Assembly: GCA_902729315.2 (NCBI GenBank) | Contig: LR746265.1 | Location: forward strand, 751,501 to 815,500 | DNA length: 64,000 nucleotides | Direction: 5' to 3' | From: Spirodela intermedia | Lineage: Eukaryota; Streptophyta; Magnoliopsida; Alismatales; Araceae | Shown here: in pieces, positions 36,212 through 50,600 of the stretch | Layout: every line of letters starts with the position of its first letter | Position numbering within the stretch: position 1 is the first letter of the stretch | Notes under the pieces: generated by a model | Database searches by the model: none | Told to the model about the DNA's origin: nothing | The model's input: the letters and a program-made list of their open reading frames with translations, nothing else | Position numbers and translations under genes: made by a program

Positions 36212-37267
36212 GCCGAATTTCCTTATATCCTCCACCCCGGCCCTCCTCTCCCGCTCTTCCTCCACCTGCGAGCTTTGGGGCACTGCCTACGGAAAACTAC
36301 GAGCGGGATCCTTTTCAAATCTTAGACCGAATAAATGATTGTGATGTTTTTACATTTTGTACCCTTAATAATCCGTAAAATTACAATCTTACCACTATGG
36401 AATGCATAAACTTGTGTATTTATCGTATATTTTATATTTTTTTATTTCAATCAGTGTATTATATTCTAAAACAGGCTAGTACCTTGTTTGGCCGAAAATT
36501 TCTCATTTATTGGAATTTTAAAAATAAAATAAAAATAAGCCATTTTGCATTTGATACGAGATAATTTCTGACTAATTCTCCATTTAAATTAAGGCTCACT
36601 TAATTTGTTTTAGCAGAGTAGAGTAGGTGTTTATTTTTTTTAATATAGACCAAAATCGCTACCATTGGTCTTTTCTGTGTTTTACGTGGTTTTTGTGTTA
36701 AAATAAAATAATATATGATTACAGAGGGGTCATTTGAAAACATAAAAGTAATTCTAAGTTAAAGCGTCATTAATTATTACGTTATTAAATATTAACGTGG
36801 TCTTCAACAGAGACCGTTTGGTAATGATTCCCTTTCTGGTTGAGGTTATGACTGTAATTATTGGAAGTTTTGGATATATCTTTATATTAACCGAGAAGAA
36901 GATTTCGAAGATAGTTTAGGCGCGTGGGGCAAAATTATAGAAAAAAATAGCCGTAATAGAAAATGGGTGAAAACCGTATATGGTATTTAAGAAATTATAA
37001 TATTTATGGTTAATATGATAATTTTAGTGTAATTCATGGGTATTGAGTATATTCAGTCATCACTGATCTCCAGCTCATCCACTGCAAAACCCTAGCCTCC
37101 ACCGAGGTGAAGCGTCGGTCCTCAGGAAGAAGGCCGTAATGAACACGGTTCCGATGAGAAAACCCGACGTATAACACACTCAGGGAAGGCAATTTCGGGT
37201 CTTGGCTGCGTCGTCAGTCGCATCTCTGAGGTAGCTCAGCTCGTTCTCTCGGTGTCTGCTGTCGACA
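36212..37267. promoter_or_regulatory. Divergent promoter region of MIS12 and ILITYHIA/GCN1
   Basis: The 1.06 kb between two head-to-head starts is strongly AT-rich from 36.33 to 37.05 kb and has no gene. Next to the ILA start it becomes GC-richer and holds a telo-box. Confidence 0.6.
37087..37094 (+). promoter_or_regulatory. Telo-box AAACCCTA upstream of ILITYHIA/GCN1
   Basis: A perfect AAACCCTA lies 174 nt before the ATG. Telo-boxes are common near start sites of plant genes for translation and cell growth, which fits a GCN1-type gene. An 8-mer can occur by chance. Confidence 0.4.
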
Positions 37268-40200
37268 ATGGAGCCAGAGCCCACAGAAGTTTTACGAGCC
37301 GCTTCTAGCGAGGTTTCCACGTCCTCCACGAAGCAGCGGATTCAGATCTTCAGTCATACGCTGCCGGCCGCCTTGCGGAATGCTGGTAACATCCTGCGCT
37401 CCCTCTCGGGTTGACATCGCCTCAGCATATCTGTCTCCATCCTAGTGGTGCTCTGGTCGTTTCAGATTTATGTTCTTTATCTTGGCATTTACGGGCGAGT
37501 ACTGGAGATTTATTGAAGGAAAATTCACGAGTCGGGATGATTTTTTTTAGTTATCTGGTCTCGTAGATTCAGTATGGACGAGCGAATGGGGAAACAATGC
37601 GCCTATATTCTTGGTCTCCACGGGGCGCATGCTCATGGCCACAAATTTCTGTTGCTCTCATGTAGTTGTCGAAGTATCACAACTCATTTCACGTTGGTAC
37701 TGGATTTTGTTGTTCCATGATAACACGGACGGCCTTTTGCGTTATATTCACACCCATAAAATGCCGCGAGTTCGATGTCAATGGCTCTATATCTTCTCGA
37801 CAATTCCCTCGTACATCTCGATTGGTCAGCTGATTAAGCACAAACTCCTGTCAATGGTTCTCTCCTGAGGAAGATAATATTTTAATTGCTTTTATCCGTT
37901 TATTTTATCTACTCCACAATAAGGAATTCGGCCAGGCAGTAATCAGTTACGAGTAAGGTACCTAATGCAATAAGACATCCCTACTTCGTAGAAATGAAAG
38001 GTTATTGCTTCCTAGGATTTCAATGCGGATATCTTGGAAATTCTGCATTCTCAACATCCTCATATGATTTCAACGAACTCAATTCTTGCTTCTGTACGCC
38101 CATACCTATATAGCAGTTTCAGAGAAGTTAACTCAGATCGTTCACGAATACCTGACAGCTATCTGATCGGAAATTAACCATTGTTACCGGTCCCATGTGA
38201 TTCAAATGAACTCAGTCATCCTTTTTGAACTCGTACAGCTGCAAAACAGTTTCAGAGAAGTTCATCTTCAAACCATTTGCAGATTATAGGTCCATCACAC
38301 ACACCCTTGAATTCTGACAATGTTAATTTTTATGTCAGACTTAGTATGTTTACGTATGTTTTATCATTGAGTATGGTAGACGATTTTTCCCAGATCGAAA
38401 TGGAGTTTTTTTGTCCGTTTTGCGCATCTGACTGAAATCGCCTTTCCTCTTTCACCCCCGTTCCCTTATTCTTCAATGCTTAGTTTGGCTTGTGGCGTTT
38501 GAATTGGCAGCTAGCATTTTCCTTTCGTGGTTAGGCTATTTGGCTTGGGTAAGGCTGTAAGCGTACAAGGATATCGTCCATAATAGGACCACAAGCTCTC
38601 ATTCCCAGAACCGGTTGCTCCTCACAAATTGGATGCTTCAAGTATTCTTAAATCATCCAGTGAGAACCACTGTCGATGTTGCAACTCCTGTCTTCTTATT
38701 TAATTCCTGTGTAAGCATCAAGTGAACTTCTGACTTTGTCAGCAGTCAGTAGTCAGCAGTCAGTATCAATCAGGGCGTAATGTGCGGCTATCTTTTCAAT
38801 AATATATCTTAAAACGTTAGGCATCTCACTAACTTGTGATTGGAAACCAATATGAACTTGTGTTGTTGTTGCAGAATGTATGTTTCCCTCTTAGAATCCA
38901 TCCTGTTTCGATTTTGTTCTGTACTGGAAAAATTAGGCCATGATGTCTGTTTGCAACTCATGCCATACTTAATGAATCTTAGTCATGGACCAACCCCTAT
39001 CAAACTTTTAGTTCTATACAATCCAACTCTCTTTTTTCTGAGTTATAAATGTTGTTGGGCCAGATCGACCAATACCGTGGGGATCATGTTTATATCCCCA
39101 CAGTATGTCCTGCATAAGAGTTAACAAACCATAATAGTCACTCCGGTTAAATCGCTGCACATTATTAATTTTGAATAATCTTAATAGTTTAATTGCTTTG
39201 GACATTGTGTGTGGTTTTAGACATTTGGCTCTCTAGTGAACACATCTTGTACTAGGAAGTTCCACTCTTGCCTTATCTGAATAGGTTATTATCTTCTGTT
39301 AATCCCTCAAATCTCTCTTCGTATTTTTCTACCCAGAAAATGTGTCAGGGTTTGTAGAATGGTTTGATTCCATTCCTGAGGAGCCAACTTGTCTGTCTTA
39401 GTGAAATCGCAAGAATTAGTAGTGTATCGGAGACTGTGGTCATCTGAATCACAGATTAGGGCGATGCTCAAGTGTGCCGATTGTTGATTTTATCACTTGA
39501 GTGAAGTCAAATGTTGTGTGTATGGAAAATCCTACTTTATTTTTCTCGGCTGTACATGGTTTCGGTCCCTGCTGTCCAATGCCATAACTACAAGTAAATC
39601 CTCACTTCAAGAAGATACCTTCCAATATTTTCGAAAAAAAATTCCCATGAAGAACCCACCCTATGTAGTTCTTTAGTGATTTAGAATCACGATCTGGGCT
39701 ATTGCACTGTCAGTTTAGTCTGTTTCTATGTCGTGGGTTGATGGATCAAACCCTGGATTTTGTGAATGGATGATAATTTTACTGCTGAAATTTGTATCCA
39801 TGAATTTCCAATACTTGACTCATGATTCGTATTTGTTTCACTGGTTCCCTACTATTGGCTAATGTGGAGACGAATCTTTACCTATTGATGCGAAAGTTCA
39901 GGTATCTATGTCTGGCATCATTTATTCATTTGCTCTGTCTTTGCAGAAGTGTCAGCCGATTTTGCTTCATTACTGGTTGATATCATTTTCAAGACAATGC
40001 CGATTTACGATGATAGACAATCAATCAATGTTGTGGACAGTCTGATTGTCGAGGTTCTTGTTGAATCTCCCTTTATGAAGAGCTTTGCAGCTGTTCTTGT
40101 TTTGTCGATGGAAAAACAAGTAAAAACTTATACTCCGGTTGGCAGCTATAAGCTTCTCAAGTGGTCCTGCCTACTTTTAAGATGCAGCCAATTTACTTCA

Positions 40201-43200
40201 GCATCGAAAAATGCTTTCTCAAGGCTTGCAACGGCACAGGCATCCTTACTTCAGTTACTTTTACAAGGTTCTTTCCGTTTGCGTAGGGCTTGCAAGAAGT
40301 TACTATTTGATCTTTTCTCTAAGGTTATTCCCAATTCTATTAGTTTTACATTCCATATCTACAGTGCCTATTGGAGGCCAATTCTGTTTGGCTGTTACTT
40401 CCGTTTTTGTTGCCTGTGAATTATCTTCTTAAATGCTTTTTGTATGGTTGTTCTGGTCAGTCTCCAAATATTTACAAAATGTACATTGAGGAGATAAAGG
40501 ATTCAAGAATCTCGTACAAAGATGGTGCAGGATTGATACAGATTGTTCTCGAGTTTTCAACTATGGCTGCTTCTTTCTTTGAGCAGTACAAGGTCATTCC
40601 TAGCTACTATATTTCAGTTGAACCTCCCCTATGGGTCGTCTGTTCAGGGTTTATTCTTTTATTTTGTACTGATCACTTTTTCCTTTTGCAGCAAATGTTT
40701 CTTGAAGTGTATCTGAAAGCAGTTTTGAATGCGAAGGAGAAGCCATCACAGCTTCTTATCAATGCATTTCATCCTCTTTTCGAGCATTTGGTGCAAGAGG
40801 ACTTTAAAGAAGTCATTTTACCTACATCTTTGAAGATGCTTAAGAGGAATCCTGAGTTGGTGTTGGAGTCAGTTGTAGATGTAGTCGGGACAACTAACCT
40901 TGATTTAAGTAAATATGCCATGGAGCTGCTTTCTGTTGTTTTACCACAAGTTCGCCATGCTGATGAAAAAAGGAGGTCTTGGGCATTGACTGTTGTCGGG
41001 TGTTTAGCTCAGAAGTCTAGTGACCCAGATATTTTACCTTCCATGTTCAATACCATCAAGGCTGTGATTGGAGGTCGATCTTTGCCTCCTTTTCCCGTAA
41101 CATCTGGATTTTTATATTCGCTTTCATTTTCAGGCTCTTTTAAAATATTGAATTAAAAACATATTTCCTGCAAACAGGTTCTGAGGGGAAATTAGCACTT
41201 CCTTACCAGAGAGTTGGAATGTTTAATTCAATTCAAGAACTGTCGAAAGTGGCAAGTGTGAAACAGTTGAATAGCTTGGCTTCCTCTATATCTGCCTTCC
41301 TGCTATACTACTACAAAGACGAAGGTAAAAACATTTATGATTCAATTATCATTCTCTGACATAAAATCGTTTAGTGTAAAAGATGCTATTGTGATTATTT
41401 CAGGGAATGAAGAGGTGAAATTGATCATCTTATCTGCATTGGCCTCATGGGCTGCGAAAGCTGCTGAGACTGTTCAACCAGATGTTGTCTTATTATTTGC
41501 AGCAGGCTTGAAAGAAAAAGAAGCACTGAGAAGGGGGCATTTACGGTGTTTACGCATTGTATGCAAGAACCCAGATATATTGCCTCGAGTGAGGAGCTAC
41601 ATTTAATAATCCCTTTTGGTATCATTAGGACTTTCCTTTTCCAATTTGTTTCAGTAAGCATAACTTCTCACGACTGATTATTCTTCAGTTGTCAAATCTA
41701 CTGGAGCTTCTTGTTCAGCTGGTAAAAACTGGTTTCACAAAAGTAGCGCAAAGATTGGATGGAATTTATGCGCTTTTTTCTTTGGCGAGGATTTTCTCTA
41801 TGGATGTCAGAGCAGGTAAACATTTGATTCATGCTTTTAATCACATTTATTTTCGTCCCTTGACATGTGATTCATATTGCCTGATCTCCTTAATCAGTTT
41901 GAAACTTCTCTTTCTCCGGCAGAGGAGCTTATGATGAAGGAAAAAATCTGGTCGTTGATATCTCAAAATGAATCTCCATTATTGTCTCTTCCTATGGTAC
42001 GTGTCCACTGCTACCTTCTTATAGTTTAACTAGGACAGTTCTTATGGAAATTCCATCAATCGGCCTACAGGTGTGGAGCTTTGCATGAAAACTAGTAAGC
42101 GTCGGGATTAGATTTAGTCACTTTATTGCCTCATGAGATCACTTGTAAAACATATGCAGGCCACGTTAGGCCACTTTACAAGTTTGATTACTAATATATA
42201 GTATTGATTAACTTATTCTCTCATCCTGCAGTTTAAGACGGTCATTTTAAAGTTTCATGAATTTTTGTAAATAAGATTCTCTGTTGCCGTCATACATTAT
42301 GACAAGAGAATGTCAACTTATCCTGCACATGAAATCATTTAACTTGTGATACATTATGATAAAAGGTATCTACTTTATATTAAAAAATTTAATCCTCAGA
42401 AATTAGACGGGATATAATGTGCATTGTTAACAAAATATCTAATTTATCTTATAAGTTGAAGTTCCGAACGAGCTAGACAAGTGATAAAAAATGATGCAGT
42501 ACACTGTAATAACGAAACATCTAATTTGTTGATTATCATGTCTCTTTACAAAAAATAATTCCCGATAGACTATTTTAGTGCTGCAGTTAGTAATGACCTG
42601 ACAATGTATGAGCGAAAAGACATGATTGAAGGACGAGAAACGTTAAGTTTCAGATTTCACTGGTTCAACGTGGGTTCTTTGTTAACCTTTCTCCTTCCTG
42701 AGGATCTTTTACAATGAGTGTATTTCTTGAAGTAGTGAAGGTCAAATATTTTTGTCTGTGGAGTTGCCGTTTGCAAACTAATGTCTCTGTCGTACTATAA
42801 AACTCTAGCAACCAGATGATGATCCAGGACACTTATCAGATGTGTAACTTAAAACCCCATGCACATGTTTCGGCTTACGGTATTCGTGGTGGGTGATTCT
42901 GTTTATCCTACTAAGAATACTGATGGTTCATAATACGAATTCCAGTTTCTCTAGTTTGTATCTGTGGATATAGGAAACATGGATAAGACTCTAGTTTGTA
43001 TCCATATATTTCTATTTGTACCACTAGAATGTGGTTCTCTGTTGAAGGTATTTTGAAGTAGCTTGAGATTGCTTAGTTCTTACTCATTTGCATTTTTCTC
43101 GTTTGGTGGTCTTGTATCTATTTTTTTCAGGCAATGAAACTTGGGAATGAAGATTGTGTTGCATGCGTGGATCTTCTTGAGATTCTGCTTGTTGATCATA

Positions 43201-46200
43201 CACATAGGTGTGCATAATGCCTTTTGTGCTTACGTAGGAGGCCTAGCTCTTAAGTCTTTGTTGAATATCAACTCTTTAATGATTACATGTTGATCTGCCA
43301 CTCAGTCAATCACTGTCTTCTGCAGATTGGATGCTTCATCGGTCAAATCAATGTTACAGGTTATTTTTCAATTTTTATGGGTTTAAGAGGAATATTTCCT
43401 TCTGAGAGTTACTTACACATACTTTTTTTGTACAGATAATACTATATGTGATTTGTCACCCGAGTTGGGAGGTTCGCAGGGTAGCTTACGATGCAGCATC
43501 AAGAATCATTTCGGGCTCTTCATCTTCGACAGAACTTTTATTAACAGAATTTTTGGATTTGCTTTCGGTGGTTGGGGAAGAGACCTTTACTCTAAAAGTC
43601 AGGTGTGTATCAGCTACAAAAAAGTGTGGAAATCTAGTTATGTACACAGGTCACTGCTTTGCGGTGTGACTGCATTGATGTGTCCATGTTGGAAATTGCC
43701 TCATTACTTTTTTGTTTTAATGTTACCCTTAGAATGTAAAACAATGATGTACACGTATGGCAACTAAGTGCTTCCTTCTTTCTCCCAAATAAATGAAGCA
43801 CTGATTGATTTTGGTGCAGTAGATATGTGCTTATTTGTATGTTTTTGCACTCACTCCTTGTCCTTTTCGGGAGTGTTCTGAGATTTTTTGATGCCCAACA
43901 AATGCAACGGTCTATGTGCACGCACAGTAACATCAAGTTTTGAATTGAAGTATATGTACGAATAGTCATGTGAGATCCTCGATTGTAACTGTGTATGACG
44001 AACATTGGTACATGTGAGGCACAATATTTCTGCTTTTGTATTCTGTTTTAATCTTTCAGTCATATATTGTCTTGGTTTTTTACTCATTATATTGGTTCAT
44101 ATCTTTTAATTTCTATGTAGTTTAGTGTAGAAGCATGCCGATCTGTAGATATGATGGTGTCATGGTAGATTGAGGGCTGGGGGCAGAGGGAGGTTTGGGA
44201 AGTTAATCTGGAACCATAAGCTGGGCCCTTGGTTTGTAAAATAGAAAGCATGCTCTACGGGAAGTGCCTATTTTAATTCGCATTTAAAGTAAAAAAGTAA
44301 GGCCCATGCTCTATTTCCCTTCGTACTGAGTACCCTGAAGATGATTTAATGTAAGTGTTTAAAGGGCACGTGCCCCACATTCTTTGACAGTAATCTGAAG
44401 CATTCATGGGTAATTGTACTTGTATATGAATCTGTTCTTTGTGGGCGTTGTGCAGATAATATATCTATGCATAAGATATGGATAAATATATCGTGACTGT
44501 TGTAAAGTAGGTTTTTTAATCTTCTTTCTTCGTGGTGTGCCTTGTATTTCGTTTAGCCTATGATGTGGTACTATACTTGGGCTTGGAGACTGTATTCCAT
44601 TTTTGTTGTTTTAGTGAACTTTTCTGGGAATATAAGACTTTTTGCGAATTTTAAGTTTGGTTTTGTTGCCTTATATGAATGTAAGACTTTCTGTTAGTAG
44701 AGAACTGCATAGATACCAGTGTAGACACTGTATATGTTCGTTTACGTGCAAAGTCATTGATTTTTATTATCAATTAGCATGTTAGAAATATTGCATTGAC
44801 TTCAGTCTATAAACGTAAATTGGGTTTTCCAGTGATGCAGAATATCCTGTGGATGCTCAAGTTCCGTTTCTTCCTCCCACTGTACTGTTAGTGAAAAGTA
44901 TGCTTCTGATTGCACCAGCTGCTCTTTCCTGTGGCCCATGGAATTGTGCGAAGCTTATTTTCTGCTCTCACCATCCTTGCATTAGTTTTAATGGTCGAAG
45001 AGATGCTGTATGGAAGGTAATTTTGTTCACAATCATCTGAAAGTGCTTTATCCTGTTATTTTTATCAATTTTTTACGTCCTTATTTATCACGGCGTAGAG
45101 GATCAACTTTGAGCACCTTCAACTACAATATGGTGATAATTACTATTTATCAGGGTTACTTAAATGCTACCTTCGCTTGTGCTGCTTGTTTCGTTGCCTT
45201 GCATCTTTAGTAAAAGGGAGATTTAAGAATTCAGCCCACTTTAATGCTGGACCAGGAAAGCCAAGTTAGTTATAAAGTGGAGGTTTTAGAAGGCATTGAG
45301 GCTCATTTCAGTGAAAAAGATTGGGTTCATATCTTTCGCGGTCATGCTTCATGTCTGTCTAATGGATAGCTCAGTACTAGAGTGTATAACACCAATATTA
45401 CTATCTTGATTCAGGAAAGTCCTTGGACCTTTTAGATCTTAAATGACTAATATTACACGGATTATCTTGCCCATGTTCAGAATTTTGAGCCATGCTATTG
45501 TTACCAAATATGATTACATTTCTGAGCCAATTGAATTTGTTTGTACTGATGCGATGACCCCCTCTTCCTCTCCAGCTTATTCACGAAGCTAGATAATAAC
45601 AATACTAGCTCCTCCATGCCCTGAGAAATTTTGTTACTTCAATCCTCGTCATTCTTGTAGTAGCATATTTTCATAGGGACGGAGCATGGAAACTCAATTT
45701 GAGTCCATTCGGTACTATAGTATAGCTCGAGAATGGAAAAACCGAGTTTGATACTGTCAATTCTGTTGCAACTTGGACTTGACAACTCTGTTGCGTCCCT
45801 GAAACATTAGATTCTGTTTAAGAGCCCTACTTGATTGATCTCGCTAAATCCTCTGTGGGTCAAGGCTTGGTAACCTGAAAAGTCAAGAAAGAGTGTATGT
45901 AGACTGACTTTAAGTCAACAAATAATACTTTCGTCCCATAATTTTCAGGTTTGTAAAGTAAGCCAATCATTTATCTGGACCTAAGCTCCTCATTTCCATT
46001 TTGTTTGTACATTTATTTTGTGTTGTCGTTGCCAATCATTTGGCTAAAACTTTTCTTACTGTGTACTAATGTAGAAATTTGTATCAGGTCGTTTGTCAAT
46101 TTCTATTTCATCTGTGTATAATTTCAATTACCGAGGATTGTAATGTTGTAGTGTGTACCTTTCTATCAGAGGTAAAATGAAGAGTACGTTATTGTCTACT

Positions 46201-47545
46201 TGCAGAGACTTCAAAGAAACTTGCAGAAACATGGATTTGACATTATCAATATCATATCTGAGCATATACCAATAATCTGCAAGGTATGAGACACTGGAAA
46301 ACTGAAAATACACTGTGTGATGGTACTCATGGTAGGTTATTCTTGAAATTCTTTACTCGCATTTGTTTGCTAATAATGACACAAGAAAGTTTTGTTCTGA
46401 CTGGTAAGCATGTGATCACTTCTTTGTTTTAGTCACGAGTTGCATGCATATTGTGAATGTCTTGTGTTTATGAAACCAATAGCAAATGCGCACCATTCCT
46501 TCCTCCAACTGGGAATTATTGAGTACGCATATGTTTTACGAAGATGAAGTTGGCTGTCAGCTAAAGTAGCATTAAATTTTTTACTTTTAATTTTATTCTG
46601 TTGTGCATTGGTTTGTGAGTCCTCCTGGCCGCCTGTTGAATTAAGAGGCTGACATTTCTCATGTGTGGGATTAATGAAGAAGGGGTTTGTTGTGAATTGA
46701 AGTTAGCTTAAAATTCAATGCAATTTTGTTCTCGTGTACTGCACAAAATTGTGCAATGTTCCAGTTCTAAATGTTGAAGGAAAATGGGTGAAAATTCGGG
46801 GTTATAGGTCTCAGAAAGGCATTGCATTTAGAAGGAGAGAAGCGCTAGTTTTTGGTACGGATATGTTGTTATTGTCCCTTCCTCTCAGAAGGCTGTCTAG
46901 AAGATTTGCTCATTCTCTGATCAGGTTCGTCAAAGTTATCTATGAGTCAGTTGATCGTAATATAATGAATTTGCTATTAGTAAATGTAATGTTTAATGAA
47001 TGAATGCTTCCTACAGGTATGATTGCATCAAAAGCATTTAGGTCTTTGACACTATTTTGTTCATTGTGTCACTTGTGATTCACATCTGATAGGTCAGGAT
47101 ATCTTTTAGGATATCTTTTGGAGCATGAATGCCGTGTTCCTCTAAATATACCTGTTCTCTAATAAAGCCATCCAAAAAGTTTCCTGTATGGGTTTAAGTT
47201 CTGGTACTTATCTTTGATGGCTTGAATAGAATGGACTTCTTTTTGGATTTTATCTTAATTTATTTTTATTGCTTTCAGATCATAGCATTTCATATATCAT
47301 ATACTGAAACCACAGTTGATCAGTTACTAGATGGTATTATCTTATTTTCACTACCATTTTAAACACATCAGTCTTGCCTAATGAGTGCATCAGATTTTAG
47401 GACTTTTTATCAGGCTGAGGAAGGTTTCTTGCCATGGCTCAAAAAATTGTGAACAATTATTCGCCAATGGGATTTTACCGAAACTTAGATTGGTCGATAT
47501 TTTTGGACATGGTTCAACTAGTCTTTAAAGGCAGTAACTTATATG

Positions 47546-47601
<56 letters not shown>

Positions 47602-50600
47602 CATATATACCTTTGAAAGTGAAGCAATCGGTGAAGACTATAGCTTTTTGATTTTAATGAAAATTTCATAAGATGTGGCGCAGCTTTTTTGTTCGTGGAT
47701 GTTATATGGCGGTTTCTTAGTGTGGATACGAACGGGTATTCTGCAGTTTTTGAACAAAAAAGCTTTTGATAATTATGTTGTGCTATTTCCTTCACTTGTT
47801 ACACTTGACTTTACTTTGTCCCAAGTAAACTTCCTGGTCCAGGCCTATCATTTAAAACTACATGATGCATCTCAGGAATTATTTGGTCCAATGGGGTTAA
47901 TGAGTTCAAATTCCTTGAATCGAGAAACAGCAGTACGGGCTTTTGCAACTTTGATGTCTGTGACCCCCAATCACACCTTTATGGAGTTTAAAAAGGTTGG
48001 GTTCAGATCTTATTCCACACCTGCAAATTTATATTTATTTCTAACACTGTCATCAATGGGTTCTTGCCTGCTTTAACAGCACATAGAAAGGCTTCCAGAC
48101 TGGTCTTTACACAATGAACTATCAGAAAACGACATTAAGGTGAAGCAACCTACAGTATCCTCTTCCTTTAGATCAATGATCTTTCTGTTTCCTGTGTTTG
48201 TAAAGAGATGCAGATGATTATCTATAATAAGGAGACGAGGACATTTGTGTCTTTTAATTTAATGACATTATGCTTTATCTGTAACACCCGTTATAACAGG
48301 GGTATCTTTGTCATACAATCTTCTTAGGATTTAGCCATCTCTCCCTTTCTGTCTTCTCCCTTTTTTTTTTTTCCTGATAGCAATCCATTTTCATTCATTA
48401 AGCTTCTCAATGTCTAGTCAATAGAGGTTTTTTGGAAAACATACGAAGATCTGATGGTTTGTACTAGTCCCTGATTGAAGGCTCATTTTATTTTAATTGC
48501 TGTTTCACTTAGGTGTTACCCTTAAGTTTGCATAAACACAATTACATGTTCCAATTGATGTGTAAAACTCTTTGCTGGGCTAGTTTCAATTTGCTAGTAG
48601 CGTGATAAATTCAAAGCGCGCATGGCATTTTTGCACTCTCTTCTTTTTCCTTCCAGTGAATTTCATGATCTTCATTACGTCCTTTATGCGGAATGTGCAA
48701 TATGAGATCTTTAATGGGTATTGATGTGTATGGTAAGGTCTACAAGTATGAAATATTGCTGGTCGTGGGATATCTGTTACTTTTTAGACTCTGGTATTTT
48801 TAATGAAAAATGCACTCCAGCTCTGGCCGAGAATTTAGTTGTTCAGCCACTTTTATGGTTAAAGCATTCGCATAGGAGTAACTTGTTTCAGGAAATGAGA
48901 AAAATACTCAGTTCGATAATTTACGCATCATTAATTGGCATAAAGTACGAGCATGATCATAGCTTCATATTCCTGTGAATTTTCAGAGGAAATACTTAGA
49001 TTTGTGTTTGTCCCTGGTAATGATGGAGATGCTTTCTAACCGAGTGTGGGTAGGGGGCAACGTTTTGCCAGATGGTAATATTGGTATTGTCATGAACTTG
49101 GACAAGCTTTCTGCTCGCGGTTCGGTCCTCATGAAGGCCTTTGGCCTTTTGGACTGCCTCATACTTTGAAGAGGATGAGAAACTGTGCGATTGCAAAGTA
49201 TAGAAAAGTGGGATTAGTGGGAGAACTACTACTGTTTTGTAGTAGGTCATTTGGAAGAGTCTTGTGTTACTTTCTTTGGTTTCTGTTGGAAAGTGTTGCT
49301 TGGTATTTAATATGGGCGCCGTTATCAAGACGTAAATCGTAATTGTTACTCTTAACTTTCTTGGCAAGGAAAAGGAATCAATGTAATAGAAAAGTGAACA
49401 AAGACTGAAGAGCCTTGGCCTTTGTGTCTGCTCGATACCTGGAAGAGGACGAGAACTATTGTTACCAGGATTAGTAGCAGCACTCATGGGGTGTGTCATA
49501 TGTCATTTGATGAGAACTTTATGGATTGGGGCTCATAGTCGCTTACGCTAAGCTTCTTGTCAAGTTTTGCGTAGGTTTTAACATGAAAGCAGTTGCCTTC
49601 ATGTAATTGCTTAGGTGGAATTATTCACTAGGATCTTCACAAAGTGATCTGTTAAATTTCATCCGGATGACCTGTTAAATGTAGCATTCATGTTGAGACT
49701 CAGGAGTACAGTTTTTTCTCTCACGGTCACCCTTGCCTTCAAGTTTTTTGGTAGTCTCTGCATTAACGTGGAGAAGCCGATGGGTAGTTTTCCATCCTTG
49801 TCATGTTTTTTTTTTTCAACAAATTATACCTTGTTAATAAGTAGGAATATTATTGTATCTCTACCTTTTTAATGAGATTTTAATGGATATTGTTTCAGAT
49901 GTTGTGCTTAGCCATTTTTTCTATTGCACTTTATTACCACACTTACCTACCATTGAAATGGTTTCTATATTCACGTCATTCCAGATTTTCCATACACCAG
50001 AAGGAATGTTATCCAGCGAGCAGGGTGTTTATGTTGCAGAGTCTGTGGCTACCAAGAATGTTAGACTTGCGAAGGGACGTTTTAGGGTTTATGGCGATGA
50101 TGATGATTTCGTAAGTATTGTTTTACCATTTAAGGATGTATAGCTTTCATGCACTACTTAAAATTGCATCTCTCTTTCCTAGGATAATTCGCCTAATGTG
50201 CCAGCACAAAGGGAAGCAAACAAAAAAGAGGGCGTTGGTCCAGGGAAGAAAGATACTACAAAAACAACAGCGAAGATACAGAAAGGTATATACATTTAAG
50301 TTAATGTCATCATATAATGTTTTTATTCGTGTCATTATATAATCAATTTGCATCGTTTATCTTGTTTATACAGACAAAATTAAAACTGCAAAGGAAGAGG
50401 CGAGAGAATTGCTACTGAAGGAAGAGGCCTCTGTACGTGACAAAGTTATGGGCATTCGGAGGAACCTGTCTGTGGTTTGCAGAGCTCTGGGCTTTATGGC
50501 TGCTGGCAATCCAGTTTATGCGCATGGACAACTACCTTTGCTCGTAATTCTCAGATCTCCTTGCATTTTGCACTCATCCAGTTTCTGACATTGTACTGAG